A DNA stretch of 64,000 bases from Chromatium okenii (GCF_002958735.1 NZ_PPGH01000018.1:62001-126000); one strand, 5' to 3'; positions 9,483 to 19,677 are shown, numbered from the stretch's first letter. Program-made: numbers and translations. Notes: generated by a model not told the origin, from the letters alone.

Positions 9483-9527
9483 GTGATTTATTTTTATGTG
9501 ATTAAATCAGTCGCCACACGACTGTAA

Positions 9528-12500
9528 TCAAACATCACAGCGTATGCACCACACTTTTTGACCACTTGGATCAAGCACTTGCGCCTGTGCGATCACTTGT
9601 TGATGATGCGTAAATAAAATGACCTGCGTTTTTGCTGAAAAAGTCATTAGCGCATCGACTGTTGCCCGCGCTCGCGCATCATCAAACTGAATTAAAATGT
9701 CATCTACAAATGGCAACGGCTCGGTTCCTTGCAAATGATGTTCTAAATTTGCCAAGCGCAGCGCCAAATACAATTGATCGCGGGTTCCGGTACTCATGCC
9801 TTCAACGTGTAATCGCTCTCCATTAGCGCGTTGCCCGACTAAAATCGGTTGTTCTGCATCATCAAAACCGCTTTCAACTGCATGAAACGCATTGCAGGTT
9901 AATTGCGCAAAATAACTACTGGCACAGGCTAGAATTGGATCGCGGTGTGTGCGCCGAAAGCGTTCAATTTCATCGCGGAGAATTTTTGCTGCTAATTTCA
10001 ATTGCACATAACGCTCCGCTTGCACCCGCAAAGTTGCCAGCACCGCCTGCATTTCTTCGGCAGCCAGCGCTGCAACATTGTTGCCTTCCATTTCCGCAAA
10101 CTGTCGTTCGGCATTGACTTTTGCCTCCAGCAACGCAACTGCTGCGGACGCAAGTCGTTGTTAATTCGCAATTCCAGCGCTGTCAATTCCGCCAGCACGG
10201 TGTCGCGCTCCACCTTCGCTGCTTCATGGCGCAGCGCGTCAATGCCCAATCCGTCACCGGCAGCCATCAACGCTTCTTCCACATCCTGAAGCTGCTTCTG
10301 CACATTGCGCTGCGTCAACACCTGTTGTTCCACCACGAGCAGCGCCGTTGGATCAGCACAACGCGCCTCGCGGCACAACTCCGCCAGCACTGCGTCCGCT
10401 GCCTGAATCGTCGCTGCTGCCTGCTGAATTTCCGTTTGCGTGCTGTGCGATTGCCGCAACAATTCATCGACACGACTGCGATCTTCGCGCTGTTTGCCCA
10501 ACCGCTGATGCAACTGCATGACTCCGTCAGCCAGCGGACGCGCCAACAAATCCCGTGCTAATCGCGTTAATAGCGCGTTGGCTTCGCCTTGAAATGCCGC
10601 CGCATCGTGATCAATGCCAGTGATCCTGCCTGTTAACCCCTCAGCTTGCTGTAGTTGATGCAAACAATCGTTTAACGTTTTCAAATGATCGGACGCATCG
10701 CCCGGGCTGGCATCGGCGGGCAAACCCAGCTCGATCATCAATGCTGACCACTCGCTCGCCCACGCATTCCGAGCGGCTTGAGTGCGTTCCACTTCCAGCG
10801 CCAGCCGTTGCTGCGCATCTTGCAGCGTCACTAATTCACGTTCCAACTGCGCTCGCCGCCGTTCGGTTTCCGTCCGAGCGGTCAACTGCATTTCGGCTTG
10901 CGCCACAATTTCCCCAAAAGTACAAAAGGTTGCTGGCGCGTCCACGGCTTCCAACGCTGCCGCCAACGCCCGCACATGACCGCGTGACAGGTTTTCTGAT
11001 TCGGTTAACGCCGCACGTTGTTCATCGGCTTGTGCTGCCTGCTCGCGCAACCGATTGGCGCGATGCAACCATGACTGCATCTCACGCGGCGGCAGCGGCT
11101 GCTCCACGCCGCAGGGCAACCACAGCGCCAGCCATGATTGCGCCAACAACTCGCGTTGTTCCTGTTGCAGCGCCAACGTTTGCGCGAGATCGCGCAGTTG
11201 CTGCGTACAGGATTCGCGTCGTGCCTGAGCGGTCGCTTGGTCGTGGACGCGCTGGGCTTCGCGGCGCAACCGATCGGCAATCTGATCGACTTCCGCCACC
11301 GCCAATTCCACCTGCTTCGCCAACGCAGTTTTCTCGGCTTTCGTCGCAGCAGCGAGCGCCGGCGCGGGCGCTTGACTCAAACTGAATTCCGCTGGTTTAG
11401 CGACTGCCGACCGCGAGCGCGGTTCGCTGGCAAACAGCAGCGTTTTCAACTGCTGCAACAGTTGATCGCGCTGATGACGCGCCTGCGCCAGCTCCATTTC
11501 TGACGGCACTGCGCCGACGAGCTGCAACGCCCGTAACGTTTCCTCAATCTGCCGGAGTTGGGAACGCAGCTCCGAATGCGTGGTTTCCGCGCTGCGTTGT
11601 GCATCATCAAGCTCCTGAAATTGTTTGATAAACCGTTCAATTGTGGGCGCATTGGGCAACGGCGCTCGCCGCAGCGCGTCAAGATCAGCCGTCCACAAAC
11701 CCAGTGCCGCCAATTCGCGTTGGCATTCATCATCCGCGCTGTTGTTGTGCCTGCGCCTGCGCGATGGCGCGATCCAAATCACCAGCGCCGCGAGCAGCGT
11801 CAAGCGCGTGACGCAACCCGTCCAACGGTTGACTGATCGGCAATTCAGTTAACGCAGTGCGCAGCCGTTCGCTGCTGCGTGGTGCGTGTGAATTGATGCT
11901 GCGCTTGCGCGACTGCGGCAGCGAGTGCGCCCCGCTGATCACCGAGTTCGCTCACACGACGGCGGCGATTGAGTAACGGACGCAGGCTGGGCGCGTCAGC
12001 CAAAGTCAACGCGGGATGGGTTTGTGCCAGCAGCGCAGCGGCTTGTGCATTAAATCCGTTGCGATCTGCGACCAGTCGAGTGCGGTCCAAGGCGGCTTTG
12101 CGATGACTGCCGAGCCGTTCCAACAGGCTGTCAATCAACTCCGCTTCAGCGAGTAAATCCTCGTGCACGGTCACGGCAACGATTTTTTGTTGCAACACTT
12201 GATCGCGTTCCCGCGCACTGGCTTGGCTGGCAAATGCGGTGGCACGTTGCGACCACGCTGCTTCTCGGCGCTGTCCAAAATCTGCGGAGAGCTGCGGCAG
12301 ATCGCCCAATTCCGCCAGTTGCGCCAGCAATTGCTCGCGGCGAGCGAGATTGGGCAAGGTGCGCCGAATGCGTTCCAAACGACTGCGCTGGCGCGAGGCT
12401 TCAGTTAACGCAGCGTCCAGTTCCAGCACTCGCGTTCGCGCCAGCTCAACCGCTTTGCGGATGTCATCCCACTGTCGCGCCGACAGCGCAAGTTCACGCT

Positions 12501-13092
12501 GGCGGCGTTCTAATTCGGCAAACTGATTCAATTGCTGGTTAATCAAGCGGCTGCTGGAACCACGCCGCGCCGAAAAGAGTTCAACAGCATCTTGATCGAG
12601 ACGTTTGAGCACGGCGTGCAAATTGCCGCCACCCAAGCCTGCGCCAAACAGTGCTTCAGCTTCGCGTCCGCGCTCGGCGAGCAGCGCCAGCCCGCCACTG
12701 ATGAGATTGTCGTGATCAATGCCAAACAGCCGTTCAAACATCCGTTCATCCACGCCGCCGAGCAGCTGCGCCAGCGCGTCATCAGGAAGTGGCGTGTCGT
12801 GTGCATCACGCAGCGTTTGTTTGCGTCCTTTTTTACGGAAGCAGTGCAATTCTTGACCGCTGGCGCTGCGAAAACGTCCGCCGATGCGCAGGTTGGGATT
12901 GGTGTGACGGAAGTTGTCTTGACAGCGTTCGGGAATGCCAAACAGCAGAGCGCGGAGAGCGCGGAGTGCGGAGCTTTTGCCGGCTTCATTGGCACCGAAG
13001 ATGATGTGTAAACCGTGCTCGCCGCCGCTGAGATCAAGATGACCATCAGTAAACGGACCAAAGGCGCGTAGATAAAGCTCAAGAATTTTCAT
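9528..13092 (-). CDS. YhaN-type AAA/SMC-like ATPase, split by three frameshifts
   Basis: Large SbcC/Rad50-like ATPase that pairs with the YhaO-type nuclease downstream of its start. The N-terminus MKILELYLRAFGPFTDGHLD with Walker A GANEAGKSSALRAL is followed by the IGGRFRSASG and FGIDHDNLISGG conserved blocks. A very long coiled coil spans roughly residues 190-980. The C-terminal ABC signature GMSTGTRDQLYLALRLA and Walker B FVDDILIQFDDARARA occur at 9640-9830. Frames change near 11860, 11760 and 10090, so the about 1,180-residue protein is seen in four pieces. Homologs are linked to DNA-end processing and repair, and that role is inferred here. The first 281 codons are duplicated immediately upstream. 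Confidence 0.82.
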
Positions 13093-14030
13093 CAGTCATC
13101 CACTCCGCAATCACGGTCTTGTTCGAGCAGCCGTTCAAATAACGCTGCTTCTCGGCGCTGTCCAAAATCTGCGGAGAGCTGCGGCAGATCGCCCAATTCC
13201 GCCAGTTGCGCCAGCAATTGCTCGCGGCGAGCGAGATTGGGCAAGGTGCGCCGAATGCGTTCCAAACGACTGCGCTGGCGCGAGGCTTCAGTTAACGCAG
13301 CGTCCAGTTCCAGCACTCGCGTTCGCGCCAGCTCAACCGCTTTGCGGATGTCATCCCACTGTCGCGCCGACAGCGCAAGTTCACGCTGGCGGCGTTCTAA
13401 TTCGGCAAACTGATTCAATTGCTGGTTAATCAAGCGGCTGCTGGAACCACGCCGCGCCGAAAAGAGTTCAACAGCATCTTGATCGAGACGTTTGAGCACG
13501 GCGTGCAAATTGCCGCCACCCAAGCCTGCGCCAAACAGTGCTTCAGCTTCGCGTCCGCGCTCGGCGAGCAGCGCCAGCCCGCCACTGATGAGATTGTCGT
13601 GATCAATGCCAAACAGCCGTTCAAACATCCGTTCATCCACGCCGCCGAGCAGCTGCGCCAGCGCGTCATCAGGAAGTGGCGTGTCGTGTGCATCACGCAG
13701 CGTTTGTTTGCGTCCTTTTTTACGGAAGCAGTGCAATTCTTGACCGCTGGCGCTGCGAAAACGTCCGCCGATGCGCAGGTTGGGATTGGTGTGACGGAAG
13801 TTGTCTTGACAGCGTTCGGGAATGCCAAACAGCAGAGCGCGGAGAGCGCGGAGTGCGGAGCTTTTGCCGGCTTCATTGGCACCGAAGATGATGTGTAAAC
13901 CGTGCTCGCCGCCGCTGAGATCAAGATGACCATCAGTAAACGGACCAAAGGCGCGTAGATAAAGCTCAAGAATTTTCATCAGTCATCCACTCCGCAATCA
14001 CGGTCTTGTTCGAGCAGCCGTTCAAATAAC
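12255..14030. repeat. 887-bp tandem duplication spanning the yhaO/yhaN junction
   Basis: Bases 12255-13143 recur as 13142-14030: an 889-bp identical match at an offset of 887, with the copies overlapping by the 2-bp AC. Identity appears complete by reading, and the translations in several frames are the same in both copies. Each unit contains the 3' end of the yhaO-type gene plus the first about 281 codons of the yhaN-type gene. Because 887 is not a multiple of 3, the extra copy ends out of frame. Confidence 0.92.
13092..13979 (-). pseudogene. truncated extra copy of the yhaN-type gene fused to a yhaO tail
   Basis: Encodes 295 residues. The first about 281 are identical to the YhaN-type ATPase N-terminus, including GANEAGKSSALRAL (Walker A). 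The last residues LFERLLEQDRDCGVDD are the C-terminus of the YhaO-type nuclease read through the duplication junction. It lacks the coiled coil, ABC signature and Walker B, so it cannot be a functional ATPase. If expressed, it sits between nuclease and full ATPase gene and keeps the ATPase start and spacing intact for the second copy. It is a direct product of the 887-bp tandem duplication, or of an assembly artefact. Confidence 0.85.
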
Positions 14031-15250
14031 AGCGCCTTCACGTCTTCCAAACAGGCGTGTAGTACCTGCGGTTGAATGGGATCAAAGGCATCGTCGCCGC
14101 TGCGCAATTCCGCAGGCAGAGAATCACTGAGTTCGGTCACTTCTTTGGCGAGTTCCGCGAGTCGCTCTTGATCAAGTTCCAGATCACGAATCGCTTGCAC
14201 CAGTCCGCCAAGCGCGTCATTGCGTCCCAACGCTGGAGGCGGCGCAGTGCTGGTGGTGTCAAGCACCAGTCGTTCCAGCCACAGATCGCTGGAGTGAATG
14301 CTGCTCGCTAATACGCGGGCGTTATTGATGAGTTGCTGCTGGCGCGTTTGCAATTGCGGATGCAGCTCGGAACGTCCAGTGAATTGCACTCGCACTGCGA
14401 GCAGGCGACCGTCCGCGTGATTAAGTGCGCTGCGCAGTCCAGATTCCAGCCGCTGATCAAGTTCTTCAAACGTGGTTGCGTCCGTGAGATCAATCGGGCA
14501 TTGCGCCCAGCGCACCACGTCCAGCGGATGAAAGGTAACGCTATCGACCGTTCCGTCCGTCACTTGCACCAGCATTGCGCCTTTCGCGCCGGTTTCGCGG
14601 GCATGGCGACCCTGTAAATTGCCGGGAAATACGATCCACGGGTCTTGCGTGAGAATTTCGCGGCGGTGCACATGACCGAGCGCCCAGTAGTCGTAACCCC
14701 GCGAGCGCAGTCCGTTCAGACTGCACGGGGCGTAGGTTTCGTGACCGGGGCGACCATCCAGCGAGGTGTGCAATAAACCGATGTTGAATAATCCCGACTG
14801 CGCCAGCGGGTAATTGCGGGTTAAATCGTCAGTGACAGCGCGAGTCGCAAACCCCTGACCGTGCACCGCTAGCCCGTGTGCTTCAACAATGCGCGTTTCC
14901 GGTCGTTGCGTGGAAAAGATGTGTACATTTGGTGGCAGCCGCAGAATGCGGGTGATTTGACTGGCGGCGTCGTGATTGCCAGCGATGATGAACACGATAA
15001 TTCCGGCTTCGTGTAACCGCGCCATCTGCGTAGCGAAAAATAAACCGGTGCGATAATCCTTCCAATCGCCATCGTAAAGATCGCCAGCCAACAGCACGAC
15101 ATCGACGGCTTCAGTCAGCGCCAGCGCAATGAGATTCTCAAACGCTCGTCGGGTCGCACCCCGCAATTCTTCAAGCGGTGCGCCGTCGTAACGTTCAAGG
15201 CCGCGTAATGGGCTATCGAGATGCACGTCTGCTGCATGAATCAATTTCAA
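13979..15250 (-). CDS. YhaO-type metallophosphoesterase (SbcD/Mre11-like nuclease)
   Basis: Calcineurin-like exonuclease partner of the YhaN-type ATPase, with an inferred role in DNA-end processing. Metal-binding motifs are in family order: KLIHAADVHLDSPL at the start, VVLLAGDLYDGDW near residue 57, FIIAGNHDAASQI near 90, and YWALGHVHRREIL near 188. The ORF could extend to 15316, but the TTG at 15250 is preferred because the conserved core begins there and a GAGGAAG ribosome binding site lies just upstream. Its stop is adjacent to the start of the duplicated ATPase fragment, as expected for an operon. Confidence 0.85.
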   Translation of the reverse strand: MKLIHAADVHLDSPLRGLERYDGAPLEELRGATRRAFENLIALALTEAVDVVLLAGDLYDGDWKDYRTGLFFATQMARLHEAGIIVFIIAGNHDAASQITRILRLPPNVHIFSTQRPETRIVEAHGLAVHGQGFATRAVTDDLTRNYPLAQSGLFNIGLLHTSLDGRPGHETYAPCSLNGLRSRGYDYWALGHVHRREILTQDPWIVFPGNLQGRHARETGAKGAMLVQVTDGTVDSVTFHPLDVVRWAQCPIDLTDATTFEELDQRLESGLRSALNHADGRLLAVRVQFTGRSELHPQLQTRQQQLINNARVLASSIHSSDLWLERLVLDTTSTAPPPALGRNDALGGLVQAIRDLELDQERLAELAKEVTELSDSLPAELRSGDDAFDPIQPQVLHACLEDVKALLFERLLEQDRDCGVDD

Positions 15251-15386
15251 CGCCGCTTCCTCATCATTCGCTGTCTGTTGAAAACATTGAGCATGTTGAC
15301 ATGATAGTGTCAGCAACGCATTCCCGCGTTATCCTTGCCGCATTGAAAAATCACAATGGTATTCGCGCTGTTGCGCAGAACAAACG

Positions 15387-16652
15387 ATGACTGAGATCAC
15401 TCCCCCCGCTTTTTTTTATTCGCGCCAATTCCGCTTGGTCTGTGGCTTGGCACTCATTCCGAGCTTGATCGCCTGCAATGGTTTGTCGCAAATGGTCAGA
15501 CCTGAGCTCCAAAAAGTGGAGCCGGTGGTGGCGGAGCAGCCGCCAACTACGCCGGAGACGGTCACTGGTGATCAAAAAACGCCACCGCCAGAAGAGCCGA
15601 TCAAAGAGATCAAACTCAAACCGAGTGCGCTATTTGAATGGAATGGTAATGGGCGGCATGTGTCGCGCATCGTGGTCGATACCGATAAACAGAAAGCGCG
15701 GTTTTATGCCGGTGAGACTGAAATCGGTTGGAGCATGGTGGCGACTGGGGTGTCCAATTACCCCACGCCGACTGGTCAATTCAATGTATTGGAAAAGGTT
15801 GAAAACAAACGTTCCAATCTGTACGGCAAAGTGGTTGGTCGAGGCGGTTCAGTGGTGCGCACCAACGCCAAGATGGGACGCGATCGGATTCCAGAAGGTT
15901 CGCGCTTTGAAGGAGCGCACATGCCATTTTTCATGCGCTTAACTGGCGATGGCGTCGGTCTTCACGCTGGACCGATTCCCAATCCGGGACAACCTGCGTC
16001 GCATGGCTGTATTCGGATGCCTAGCCAACTTGCGCCGGTGTTGTTCAATCACGTGTCCATCGGCACGTCAGTATCGATCACTGGCGGCGGACCAAGTTAC
16101 GGTAATTACGCGGCGAAACAACGCGCTGCGAATGCGCAGCAGGTCGCACAACAAACGGCACAAGCCAATGAACGGCGGCGCATCGAAGCAAATAAAGCCA
16201 AAGCTGCGGCTGCGGCGCGTGAAGCCAGAGCACGGCGCATCGCTGCTGCGAAAGCGAATAAACCTGCCACAATCGCCAAAGTGGATGTCCCAGCTGCATC
16301 CAGTGACGCAGCCGTCGCAGTAAATAACCAAACACCAAATGCCGTTGCGCCCACGCCGCCAACTCCGAGCGTTGCCCCGCAGCAGCCAACTCCGCCAGTT
16401 GCAGCAACACCAGCGGTAATTTCTGACGTTGCAACGCCAGTGAAACCAGCGCCTGCTCCTGCTGCACCCGTAAATCCGACACCACCGCCCGCCGCTCCTG
16501 CGCCAACTCCAAAACCGGAACCGGCGCCAGTTGCACCTGTTGCAGCACCAGCTCCGGTCGCGCCACCAGCTCCTGCGCCAGCGCCCAAACCGGAACCTGC
16601 GCCAGCACCAGCGCCGGAAACGCCGCCAACTCCAGCAGCGCCAGCGCAATAA
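15387..16652 (+). CDS. L,D-transpeptidase (YkuD) lipoprotein with Pro/Ala-rich tail
   Basis: Likely cross-links or anchors peptidoglycan in the periplasm. A hydrophobic leader ending in the lipobox-like LIPSLIAC near residue 30 suggests a lipoprotein. The YkuD domain spans about residues 85-235. Its catalytic motif is HGCIRMPSQLAP near residue 208, with His and Cys present, preceded by MRLTGDGVGLHAG. After residue 245 comes a basic, Ala/Lys/Arg-rich helix (AAAREARARRIAAAKANK), then about 110 residues of Pro/Ala repeats such as APAPAPKPEPAPAPAPETPP. Such tails can span the periplasm or the cell wall. The tail DNA is low in complexity, so its length may vary between strains. Confidence 0.88.
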   Translation: MTEITPPAFFYSRQFRLVCGLALIPSLIACNGLSQMVRPELQKVEPVVAEQPPTTPETVTGDQKTPPPEEPIKEIKLKPSALFEWNGNGRHVSRIVVDTDKQKARFYAGETEIGWSMVATGVSNYPTPTGQFNVLEKVENKRSNLYGKVVGRGGSVVRTNAKMGRDRIPEGSRFEGAHMPFFMRLTGDGVGLHAGPIPNPGQPASHGCIRMPSQLAPVLFNHVSIGTSVSITGGGPSYGNYAAKQRAANAQQVAQQTAQANERRRIEANKAKAAAAAREARARRIAAAKANKPATIAKVDVPAASSDAAVAVNNQTPNAVAPTPPTPSVAPQQPTPPVAATPAVISDVATPVKPAPAPAAPVNPTPPPAAPAPTPKPEPAPVAPVAAPAPVAPPAPAPAPKPEPAPAPAPETPPTPAAPAQ

Positions 16653-16687
16653 TGCGTATTCGCTGAATTGCCATTAAGATCAAGATC

Positions 16688-17464
16688 ATGCTGCACATTC
16701 GCCCGCTGCCTGCGTTTACCGACAACTACATTTGGTTGCTAACCGACGGCAGCGCCCATGCTGCGGTGGTCGATCCGGGCGCGGCGGAGCCAGTGCTCAC
16801 TGCGCTGGCTGCCGCGCAGCTGATTTTGACGGCGATTGTGCTCACGCATCATCACCGCGATCACCTCGGCGGCGTTGACCAGTTACAGGCAGCATTTCCG
16901 GCGGTGCGGGTGTATGGCGCAGATGATCGACGCATTCCGCAGGTCACGGAGCGCGTAAACGGTGGTGATCACCTGCAACTGGCTGGTTTAGAAGCGCATT
17001 TTGAAGTGCTCGCCGTGCCCGGTCACACGTCAACGCATCTGGCGTATTTGGGCGAAGGTCGGCTGTTTTGCGGAGATACGTTATTCGCAGCGGGTTGTGG
17101 GCGCGTGTTTGATGGTACTCATGCGCAATTGGCAGCGTCGCTGGCGCAATTGGCGGCATTGCCCAAGGACACAATGTGTTATTGCGCCCATGAATACACC
17201 TTAGATAATCTCGGCTTTGCGCAATGGGTTGAACCGAATAGCGCAGCAATTGCGGAACGATTGATTACCGAGCAAGCGCGGCGCGAGATGAATGTGCCAA
17301 CAATACCTTCATCGCTGGCGCTGGAATTAGCCACCAATCCATTTTTGCGCATCAATGAACCGGAAGTCATTGCTGCGGCAGAACGTGCTGCCGGACAAAA
17401 ATTAAATACCGCAGTTGAAGTCTTTACTGCCTTGCGCCAGTGGAAAGATCGTGAATATGATTGA
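16688..17464 (+). CDS. gloB: hydroxyacylglutathione hydrolase (glyoxalase II)
   Basis: Hydrolyses S-lactoylglutathione to lactate and glutathione in methylglyoxal detoxification. It has a metallo-beta-lactamase fold with the dinuclear metal motif LTHHHRDHLGG near residue 56, then VPGHTSTHLAYL near 113, LFCGDTLFAAGCGRVFDGT near 130 and CAHEYTLDNL near 166. The C-terminal glutathione-binding segment ends AVEVFTALRQWKDREYD. Length of 258 residues is typical. Its stop region forms an inverted repeat shared with the convergent gene downstream. Confidence 0.95.
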   Translation: MLHIRPLPAFTDNYIWLLTDGSAHAAVVDPGAAEPVLTALAAAQLILTAIVLTHHHRDHLGGVDQLQAAFPAVRVYGADDRRIPQVTERVNGGDHLQLAGLEAHFEVLAVPGHTSTHLAYLGEGRLFCGDTLFAAGCGRVFDGTHAQLAASLAQLAALPKDTMCYCAHEYTLDNLGFAQWVEPNSAAIAERLITEQARREMNVPTIPSSLALELATNPFLRINEPEVIAAAERAAGQKLNTAVEVFTALRQWKDREYD

Positions 17465-17498
17465 ATTAAAAAACCTTGCTTTATCCTGTTAATTCAAT
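17460..17498. terminator. AT-rich inverted repeat between convergent genes
   Basis: ATTGAATTAA at 17460-17469 pairs with TTAATTCAAT at 17489-17498 around a 19-base loop. It covers the stop regions of gloB and of the opposing gene. It could act as a bidirectional transcription stop, although the long T-run of a classical terminator is missing. Confidence 0.4.
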
Positions 17499-17976
17499 CC
17501 CACAGGCGCGGCACACCAATTTCTGTAATCTGCGTTCCTGCATAATTGATCGTGATTTCGCCTTTCAAAAAACTCCAATTCGCCATCAGCGTTATCCGCC
17601 ATTGATTACAAACAGTAAGGGCTTCTGCTGCCTGATTGAGATCAACGCCTTGATGAAATACGACCGCTTGTTTTATTCCGCCAATTTGTGCTGATCGCAC
17701 CACGCCTTGCTTGATGTGAATTGCCGCACAAATCACATTGGAATTCGTTTTATGAGAAGTGAGCAGAACGATACGATCTGCGGGCAATGGAATCGTAAAT
17801 GGCGAACCATTTGCGGTGAATGAAGCAGCAAGCCGCTGTAGCTCACGCTCCAATTGATAACCATCCCAAAACATCAATATCGCCATTCCGCTCATCGAGA
17901 GCACGAAAAATAGTAAAATCCCGCCACTCCATTTCAGCACTGCCATTCGCCATGTCATGGCTGTATTGCTATCCAT
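17494..17976 (-). CDS. unknown protein with one N-terminal membrane segment
   Basis: No family recognised. 160 residues with one strong hydrophobic segment (about residues 14-36, SGGILLFFVLSMSGMAILMF), then a soluble, beta-rich domain likely on the outer side of the inner membrane. The latter includes PLPADRIVLLTSHKTNSN and a C-terminus NYAGTQITEIGVPRL. Its start lies 22 bases inside the preceding gene on the same strand, so it is translationally coupled. It is the last gene of a four-gene minus-strand operon (20594-17494). Confidence 0.55.
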   Translation of the reverse strand: MDSNTAMTWRMAVLKWSGGILLFFVLSMSGMAILMFWDGYQLERELQRLAASFTANGSPFTIPLPADRIVLLTSHKTNSNVICAAIHIKQGVVRSAQIGGIKQAVVFHQGVDLNQAAEALTVCNQWRITLMANWSFLKGEITINYAGTQITEIGVPRLWD

Positions 17977-18539
17977 CGCATTCCACCGTCACGCGAATGC
18001 GCCGCACCAACGCATTGCTCAACAGCATCTATCACCGTTAATTCTAATTCGCTGTGAATACCGCCTTCATCGCGACACCAATTCCATAACACATACCAAT
18101 AATTAATATCTGCCAATTGTTTTTCTGGTGATTGACGCAGCCATTCACTGGAAACAATGATGCGTAAATGGCAATTGTCTGGCACTTGCATTTCTGCTAA
18201 ATGTATAAGCTGCAATCCGTGACGTTGTCCGGCGGCACTTAAAATCCATTTCCGAAATTTTTTCAAATTGTTAGTTTGTCCACGCGGGCGATTAAATGCG
18301 CCAACGATATTGAGCATTACCACGATTCCGGGCGGTATCATCACTGCTAAAAAACCTGCCGTTTCCAGACTAAAATTCAAGTGCATTAAACCTACGGCAA
18401 TCAATACACTTAACGCGACCCAAATCAGAAATAGTGCCAGCATTCCTGCTGCTCGCACTACACTGCGCTTGAAAGTTGATGGAGGGAAAAAATCATCATG
18501 CCAAACGGTGTAATCAAGCGCACAACTGCGTTGGTTCAT
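17955..18539 (-). CDS. unknown protein with two membrane segments
   Basis: No family recognised. 194 residues. Two adjacent hydrophobic segments (about residues 28-52, AAGMLALFLIWVALSVLIAV, and 58-82) form a hairpin. A cytoplasmic or periplasmic domain of about 110 residues follows and contains WLRQSPEKQLADINYWYVLW. The end overlaps the next gene by 22 bases, and the 354-residue gene lies 73 bases upstream on the same strand. The shared strand and tight packing suggest a common membrane-associated function with its neighbours. Confidence 0.55.
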   Translation of the reverse strand: MNQRSCALDYTVWHDDFFPPSTFKRSVVRAAGMLALFLIWVALSVLIAVGLMHLNFSLETAGFLAVMIPPGIVVMLNIVGAFNRPRGQTNNLKKFRKWILSAAGQRHGLQLIHLAEMQVPDNCHLRIIVSSEWLRQSPEKQLADINYWYVLWNWCRDEGGIHSELELTVIDAVEQCVGAAHSRDGGMRWIAIQP

Positions 18540-18612
18540 GTGTCAATCTCATTCGGTAAAAGGTCATTCTAATCGCAATTAATCCGTGCTAACACGGATG
18601 AATTGCTGACAA

Positions 18613-19677
18613 TTATTCAGGAAATGGTGCTTCAAATAATAGATGCTCGGTTACAGCATAAATCCGTAATGTAAGTTGTTCTTTCATGCTAATAAATACA
18701 TTCACGATTGGGCATTGTGCATTAAGTTGATAACGCTGGCGCACCAGACCATTCGCAACGATTAATTCCAATACGATCGGCGTCACGATTTGCCAAACGG
18801 CATGAAGTTGCAGCGCATCGCCACTGGGAATAGGAATAATTTGCAAATTCAACCAGTTGCCTATTTGCCACTGCGTTACGGGTTCCAGCGCAGCACCGTC
18901 GCGTATCGGCTGTAGCACGGGTTCTAATTGCAGATGCCATTGTTGCGCTGCGGCGCGTAAACCGTCACCCATTCGTTCCAACCACGATGACATTGCGGGC
19001 GTTATTACCAATTGTGCTGCGGATAAGCGCACCGCCGCTGCGTTTCGATAGATCGCTTGATATTGATAGCGCAGGTCGTTATCGCTGCCGAACGGTGTGC
19101 CAGTGAGCACGAGTTGACCGCTGTGCGTGACGCGCTGCACCAAACTGCCGGGTTTCGGCGCAATGTCGAGCGATTCGCCCGCGCAGTATTCCGCTGCAAG
19201 ATCGTGCACTGCCACCAATCGCTGCGGTGCGAGTTCGCCCAACGCTGCCTGTGCTTCGTGCGGATCACATTGCGCTGGATTCCAACACTGCACCATGGCG
19301 ACCAACGGATCGCAGGGCGCGTCGCACAGCTCCAGCACCAGATCGGCGGCGCTGGCGTAATCAGTTTCATGAGCGCACAGATAACCGCGCCAACATTTTG
19401 ATTTAATTGGCTCTGTGAGCAACACCGCCAGCGGTTGCGCATTGCCGTGCACTGGCGAATCCATGCGCACAATCAATCCGGGGCGTGGCGTTAAATTGCC
19501 ATGCTGCGCAGCGGCGGAAATGCGAGCGGCAATCGCTTCAGCAAGAAATACCGGCATTGGCAACACATCGTCGTCATTGTCATCGTTAAATGTCGCATCA
19601 ACTTCAGGCGCGTCACTAAACGGTTCTGGAAAGATATTCGATTGAATAATACTCAATTGAGAAAAGAATTGCGGCAT
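18613..19677 (-). CDS. unknown 354-residue protein
   Basis: No family recognised. Acidic N-terminus (NDDNDDDVLPMP near residue 33), then a predicted globular protein without signal peptide or membrane segment. A cysteine-bearing stretch LCDAPCDPLVAMVQCWNPAQ lies near residue 114 and a Trp/Leu-rich region QWQIGNWLNLQIIPIP near 272. A GGAGAG ribosome binding site precedes the ATG at 19677. It lies 45 bases after the sigma-like gene and before two small membrane protein genes. A cytosolic partner of those membrane proteins is possible but cannot be shown. Confidence 0.6.
   Translation of the reverse strand: MPQFFSQLSIIQSNIFPEPFSDAPEVDATFNDDNDDDVLPMPVFLAEAIAARISAAAQHGNLTPRPGLIVRMDSPVHGNAQPLAVLLTEPIKSKCWRGYLCAHETDYASAADLVLELCDAPCDPLVAMVQCWNPAQCDPHEAQAALGELAPQRLVAVHDLAAEYCAGESLDIAPKPGSLVQRVTHSGQLVLTGTPFGSDNDLRYQYQAIYRNAAAVRLSAAQLVITPAMSSWLERMGDGLRAAAQQWHLQLEPVLQPIRDGAALEPVTQWQIGNWLNLQIIPIPSGDALQLHAVWQIVTPIVLELIVANGLVRQRYQLNAQCPIVNVFISMKEQLTLRIYAVTEHLLFEAPFPE

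Noticed and set aside
12532-13011. Plus-strand ORFs of 159 and 71 residues, each present twice (second copies at 13419-13898 and 13676-13891)
   Set aside because: They lie antisense to the ATPase gene, and they appear twice only because of the 887-bp duplication.
13092-13979. A functional short ATPase paralog
   Set aside because: It is identical to the neighbouring gene's start and ends in the nuclease tail out of the duplication; it lacks Walker B and the signature motif.
16106-16696. Gly/Ala-rich minus-strand protein of 196 residues
   Set aside because: It is the complement of the Pro/Ala repeat region of the L,D-transpeptidase; low complexity explains the open frame.
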